From Treponema sp. (lineage in GTDB: Bacteria; Spirochaetota; Spirochaetia; Treponematales; Treponemataceae): a stretch of DNA of 64,000 bases. How positions within the stretch are numbered: the first letter of the stretch is position 1; every line of letters begins with the position of its first letter. Shown here one piece after another: positions 61,284 to 64,000 of the stretch. The stretch lies in NCBI GenBank assembly GCA_024400955.1, contig JAKSLY010000004.1, forward strand, positions 37,811 to 101,810, read 5' to 3'. The notes beneath the pieces are model-generated. The model was not told the origin of the DNA, made no database searches, and saw only the letters and a program-made list of their open reading frames with translations. The position numbers and the translations under genes are program-made.

Positions 61284-62516
61284 TTAGAATTTCAGGATGT
61301 AGTTCTTCTTCTTTCCACGGCGGAGGACAATCACCTTTTCTTCGATGGCCATTGCCTTTGTTACAGGTGTGTTTTCGTCTGTGACCTTTTCACCGTTGCA
61401 TGTGATTGATCCCTGTGCAAAGAATTCACGTGCCTCGCGCTTGCTGCCACAGATCTTGTTTTCCACAAGAACATCGATGATTGCCTTTCCTTCTTCCTTA
61501 AGCTCGATTGTCGGTACGTCGCGGAATCCAACTTCAATGTCCTTGAGGGAAAGTGACTTAAGGTCGCCGCTGAAAAGCTTTGCAGAAATGTCAACAGCCT
61601 TGTTGAATTCAGCCTCGCCATGAAGGTCCGTGATTATTTCCCGTGCAAGAGCCTTGTGTGCCTCGCGAAGTTCCGGGTGTTCCTTGTTCTTTGCCTCGAG
61701 TTCTTCAATCTGTTCCTTTGTGAGGAATGTAAAGATCTTGAGGTAGTCGATTACCATGCTGTCGTCAACATTTACAAGGTACTGGTAAAGTTCGTAGCTT
61801 GAAGTCTTGTTGATGTCCAGCCAAAGGGCGTTTCCTGCAGACTTGCCGAACTTGTTGCCGTACTTGTCCAAAACCAAAGGCATTGTAAAGCCGTATGCTT
61901 CCTTACCTTCAATCTTGCGGATAAGTTCAAGACCTGTCGTAATATTTCCCCACTGGTCGGCGCCTTCACACTGCATGATGCAGTTCTTTGTGCGGAACAG
62001 GTGGAGGAAGTCATAGCCCTGGAGAAGGGTGTAAGAAAATTCAGCAAAGGTGATTCCTGTTTCAAGGCGGCGGGCGATGATGTCCTTTCCGAGCATGTAG
62101 CTTACGTTGATGAACTTACCGATGTCGCGGATGAATTCAAGGAATGTGTAGTCCTTTGTCCAGTCGTAGTTGTTAACGATTTCTGCCTTTCCGTCAAAGA
62201 TGCGTTCAACCTGTGCGCGGATGCCTGCAAGGTTTTTTTCCAGGCGTTCCTTTGCCATGATCTCGCGTTCTGCCGTTGGGCGTGGGTCACCGATAAGGCC
62301 TGTTGCTCCTCCAACAAGAAGAATGGGGTGATGGCCGGCTTTTGCAAGGCGTTTTGCCGTTACAAGTGAAGAATAGTGTCCAAGGTGGAGGCTGTCAGCC
62401 GTTGGGTCAGTTCCCCAGTAGAATGTAATCTTTTCATTGTTGAGCTTGTCTGCAATATCGTCTCCGGCAACGTCCTTTACAAGTCCGCGCCACTGAAGTT
62501 CTTCATAAAATGTCAT
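61284..62516 (-). CDS. tyrS: Tyrosyl-tRNA synthetase
   Basis: 410-residue class Ic synthetase of the TyrS type. HIGH-like motif HLGH at 44-47 (PTADSLHLGHYSSL), tyrosine site YDFLHLF and QCEGADQWGNITTG, KMSKS-like motif KFGKSAGNALWLD, and a C-terminal S4 RNA-binding domain (KICGSKREAREFFAQGSITCNGEKV). AAGGA precedes the ATG, and a TATACT box lies at 62556-62561 on the minus strand; no T-box leader is seen. Confidence 0.96.
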   Translation of the reverse strand: MTFYEELQWRGLVKDVAGDDIADKLNNEKITFYWGTDPTADSLHLGHYSSLVTAKRLAKAGHHPILLVGGATGLIGDPRPTAEREIMAKERLEKNLAGIRAQVERIFDGKAEIVNNYDWTKDYTFLEFIRDIGKFINVSYMLGKDIIARRLETGITFAEFSYTLLQGYDFLHLFRTKNCIMQCEGADQWGNITTGLELIRKIEGKEAYGFTMPLVLDKYGNKFGKSAGNALWLDINKTSSYELYQYLVNVDDSMVIDYLKIFTFLTKEQIEELEAKNKEHPELREAHKALAREIITDLHGEAEFNKAVDISAKLFSGDLKSLSLKDIEVGFRDVPTIELKEEGKAIIDVLVENKICGSKREAREFFAQGSITCNGEKVTDENTPVTKAMAIEEKVIVLRRGKKKNYILKF

Positions 62517-62681
62517 GATGAATGTCCTTTTGTAATGATGAAAATAAGTTGGAGTAGTATATCAGAAATTGGATGGAATATAAAGGGGGCGGGGAAGGTG
62601 GCGTGGAAGGTGCAGGCTCTCGATAAAACGTAAATGCATACACGGAGGAAACCTGGGAATTCACAGGCATGAAGGTTTTTG

Positions 62682-62714
62682 ATTACTGGGGCCAGTAATT
62701 ACCTGTAAAACAGG
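62682..62714 (+). promoter_or_regulatory. Two perfect inverted repeats upstream of the HAD gene
   Basis: ATTACTGG-GG-CCAGTAAT (62682-62699) is followed 2 bp later by CCTGT-AAA-ACAGG (62702-62714), which covers the -35 region of the promoter whose -10 is TATACT (62726-62731). Placement fits a repressor or activator operator. Confidence 0.6.
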
Positions 62715-62725
62715 CCGATTTCTGC

Positions 62726-62731
62726 TATACT
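62726..62731 (+). promoter_or_regulatory. -10 box of the HAD phosphatase gene (leaderless type)
   Basis: TATACT ends 6 nt before the ATG at 62738; the -35 (CTGTAA at 17-nt spacing) is weak, suggesting activator dependence. Confidence 0.55.
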
Positions 62732-62737
62732 GAATTC

Positions 62738-63604
62738 ATGGCTTGTTTTACGGAACATAATAACTTTAAATGTGTTTTTACCGATCTGGATAAAACACTG
62801 CTTGCCTCAGGTTCCATCCTTACGGATTTTACCAGGCAGACAATAGAAACTCTCATATCAAGGGGAATTGATTTTATTCCTTCAAGCGGAAGGGCATTCA
62901 ATTCCCTGCCAAAGGACCTGCTTTCGATCAAGGGTCTTAAATACTGTGTCACAAGCAATGGTGTTTGCATTAATGATGCAAATACTGGAATGCCCCTTAG
63001 CGTCTCATATATTTTACCGGAAATACTTGATGAATTGCATGCATTCATTGCCGGTATGGATGTGGCTATAGAATATTTTACGGACGGTCAAGGTTATGGC
63101 AACCGGGATTACTATGAACATCCTGAAAAATACAGGGGCTATATCCCGGAAAGAATGCCCTATTATCTTGCAACGAGAAAACCCTTGGACGATGTGGAAA
63201 AGTTTGCTGCGGAAAACAGGTCAAAAATAGAAGCCTTTGATATTCTTGCAGATCCTGAACTAATCGGAACTCTCATGCCAAGATTAAAGGAAAGATTCCC
63301 AGAGCTGTACATGACAAACAGCGAAAACTATTTGATAGAAGTTTCTGACAAAGATAGTGGAAAGAACAAGGGAATGGAACGCTGCTGCAGAATTCTCGGT
63401 GTAAGCCCAGGCCAATGCATTGCTTTTGGGGATGCGGCTAACGACATTGAAATGCTTAAGTCAGCAGGCCTTGGAATTGCTGTTGCCAATGCCTCAGATG
63501 AATGCAGGAAAGCTGCAGATTATGTTTCAGAGTTTACCCATGATGAAGATGCAGTTGCCCGCGAGCTGCAAAGAATCTTCAACTTTTCATTGATTATGAA
63601 CTGA
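62738..63604 (+). CDS. HAD-superfamily sugar-phosphatase-like hydrolase (Cof type)
   Basis: 288 residues. Motif I FTDLDKTLL with nucleophilic Asp, motif II IPSSGRAFN, C2-type cap in the middle, motif III lysine in KDSGKNKGMERCCRILG, and motif IV CIAFGDAANDIEMLKSAG. Cof/YidA-type proteins dephosphorylate sugar phosphates or cofactors such as FMN; specificity is unknown. Stands alone, with a leaderless-type promoter and two upstream palindromes. Confidence 0.9.
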   Translation: MACFTEHNNFKCVFTDLDKTLLASGSILTDFTRQTIETLISRGIDFIPSSGRAFNSLPKDLLSIKGLKYCVTSNGVCINDANTGMPLSVSYILPEILDELHAFIAGMDVAIEYFTDGQGYGNRDYYEHPEKYRGYIPERMPYYLATRKPLDDVEKFAAENRSKIEAFDILADPELIGTLMPRLKERFPELYMTNSENYLIEVSDKDSGKNKGMERCCRILGVSPGQCIAFGDAANDIEMLKSAGLGIAVANASDECRKAADYVSEFTHDEDAVARELQRIFNFSLIMN

Positions 63605-63610
63605 TCAGCA

Positions 63611-63680
63611 CCCTCTCAGCAGGGGCTTCGGGCATTTTTCGGCGAATGCTGCGTCACTCGCATTCTTATTCCGAAAAATG
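63611..63680 (+). repeat. Stem-loop repeat, copy A1
   Basis: CCCT/AGGG mini-hairpin (63611-63624), then CATTTTTCGG (63633-63642) pairing with CCGAAAAATG (63671-63680) around inner AATGC/GCATT. 52 bases (63618-63669) are identical to the copy at the window end. Confidence 0.9.
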
Positions 63681-63696
63681 TTAATTGTGCGAACCA

Positions 63697-63766
63697 TCAC
63701 CTTCGCGAAGTGTCGCTCGGCATTTTCGGCGAACAATGCACCGCATTGTTCTTATATCCGAAAATG
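63697..63766 (+). repeat. Stem-loop repeat, copy A2 (diverged)
   Basis: Same architecture as A1 with other bases: CACCTTCG/CGAAGTG hairpin, then CATTTTCGG (63721-63729) pairing with CCGAAAATG (63758-63766) around inner ACAATGC/GCATTGT. TTCTTAT is conserved at the same place. Helix changes are compensatory. Confidence 0.85.
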
Positions 63767-63784
63767 TGTGTAAGAGTTTTCGTT

Positions 63785-63849
63785 GTCGTACCCACATTGC
63801 GAAGACTTGGAGCAATGTGGGGGAGTTTTTTGCGAAGCAAGAAAACGAC
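63785..63849 (+). ncRNA. Predicted three-way-junction RNA fold
   Basis: GTCGT (63785-63789) and ACGAC (63845-63849) can close a junction holding two hairpins: CCCACATTGC/GCAATGTGGG (63791-63821, 10 bp) and TTGC-GAA-GCAA (63830-63840). No ORF. Followed by a strong terminator at 63880-63912. A transcript is not shown, so the RNA call is tentative. Confidence 0.4.
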
Positions 63850-63879
63850 CAGTTTGAATGAATGATAATGAAAACAGCA

Positions 63880-63912
63880 AAAAAAAAAGACCGCCGAAGC
63901 GGTCTTTTTTTA
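63880..63912 (+). terminator. Strong terminator in the non-coding end region
   Basis: AGACCGC-CGAA-GCGGTCT with flanking A8/T8 runs that extend the stem. It terminates on either strand and marks the end of a transcript that covers the structured repeats or comes from beyond the window. Confidence 0.85.
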
Positions 63913-63943
63913 GTTAAACACAAAATTAGCAGTTTTCTGCGAA

Positions 63944-64000
63944 CCCTCAGCAGGGGCTTCGGGCATTTTTCGGCGAATGCTGCGTCACTCGCATTCTTAT
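63944..64000 (+). repeat. Stem-loop repeat, copy A3 (cut by window end)
   Basis: Begins with CCCT/AGGG after TGCGAA and is identical to A1 over 52 bases (63949-64000 versus 63618-63669); its closing CCGAAAAATG arm would lie beyond the window. The stretch 63605-64000 holds no gene. Confidence 0.9.

Noticed and set aside
62669..62698. Nine-codon ORF MKVFDYWGQ upstream of the HAD gene, possible leader peptide
   Set aside because: It ends inside a palindrome and has no promoter in front and only a poorly placed ribosome binding site; probably chance.
1..64000. Insertion sequences, prophage, integrase, toxin-antitoxin, CRISPR-Cas, rRNA, classical riboswitches
   Set aside because: I looked for transposase and integrase motifs, paired att-like repeats, cas genes, rRNA and common riboswitch or T-box motifs, and found none that could be supported.

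Overview
The window reads as chromosomal DNA of a spirochaete of the Treponema lineage, probably a gut or rumen species. The evidence is a very long GreA with an N-terminal helical-repeat region, a PUR-domain nucleic-acid-binding protein of the Borrelia BpuR type, a NADase-type glycan-binding exported protein, several spirochaete-type orphan envelope proteins, and a GH10 xylanase lipoprotein that fits a plant-fibre habitat. Genes are densely packed on both strands. I see no prophage, transposase, integrase, CRISPR array or rRNA, and one tRNA (Pro, GGG anticodon). Genus and habitat are inference.

Layout. 1-6 kb (minus): NADP isocitrate dehydrogenase behind tRNA-Pro, then a murJ / M24 peptidase / J-domain protein / methionine aminopeptidase operon. 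5.8-12.9 kb (plus): membrane class III cyclase, coiled-coil membrane protein, RsuA-type pseudouridine synthase, formate-THF ligase, UDP-sugar pyrophosphorylase. 12.9-22.5 kb: beta-helix lipoprotein, ThrH, glycan-binding protein plus VanW, acetyltransferase plus polytopic membrane protein, M20 peptidase, MATE transporter. 22.6-30.1 kb (plus): EAL protein, an orphan conserved protein coupled to a laccase-domain protein, argG with a histone-H1-like N-terminal tail and two ARG-box-like operators, a duplicated argG tail carrying structured repeats, and a two-gene ChrA transporter. 30.1-38.6 kb: Lon, then a minus-strand LolA-like / outer-membrane beta-barrel / RND (MMPL) operon divergent from an ArsR-type regulator. 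The barrel and the RND pump share unusual FGDFG repeats. 38.7-44.2 kb (minus): deoC, an MBL hydrolase, giant greA and a helical-repeat protein. 44.2-51.9 kb (plus): a hairpin array, then rpe, three envelope/TPR proteins, a phosphoribosyltransferase, an exported beta-helix protein and rnhB. 52-62.5 kb: PUR protein, cysteine desulfurase, aroB, galK, a PLP decarboxylase, GH10 xylanase, an acyltransferase, adk and tyrS. 62.7-64 kb: a Cof-type HAD phosphatase, then about 400 bp of structured non-coding repeats running to the window edge.

Most striking across the window: at least a dozen genes have a sigma70-like -10 box ending only 6-9 nt before the ATG, several with TTGACA-like -35 boxes at 16-18 nt spacing. 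Their transcripts should therefore start at or next to the start codon (leaderless). Operon-internal genes and other first genes carry ordinary GGAG-type ribosome binding sites. The second theme is families of intergenic stem-loop repeats whose helices differ in sequence between copies but keep pairing. All functional calls come from reading motifs; no database search was run.
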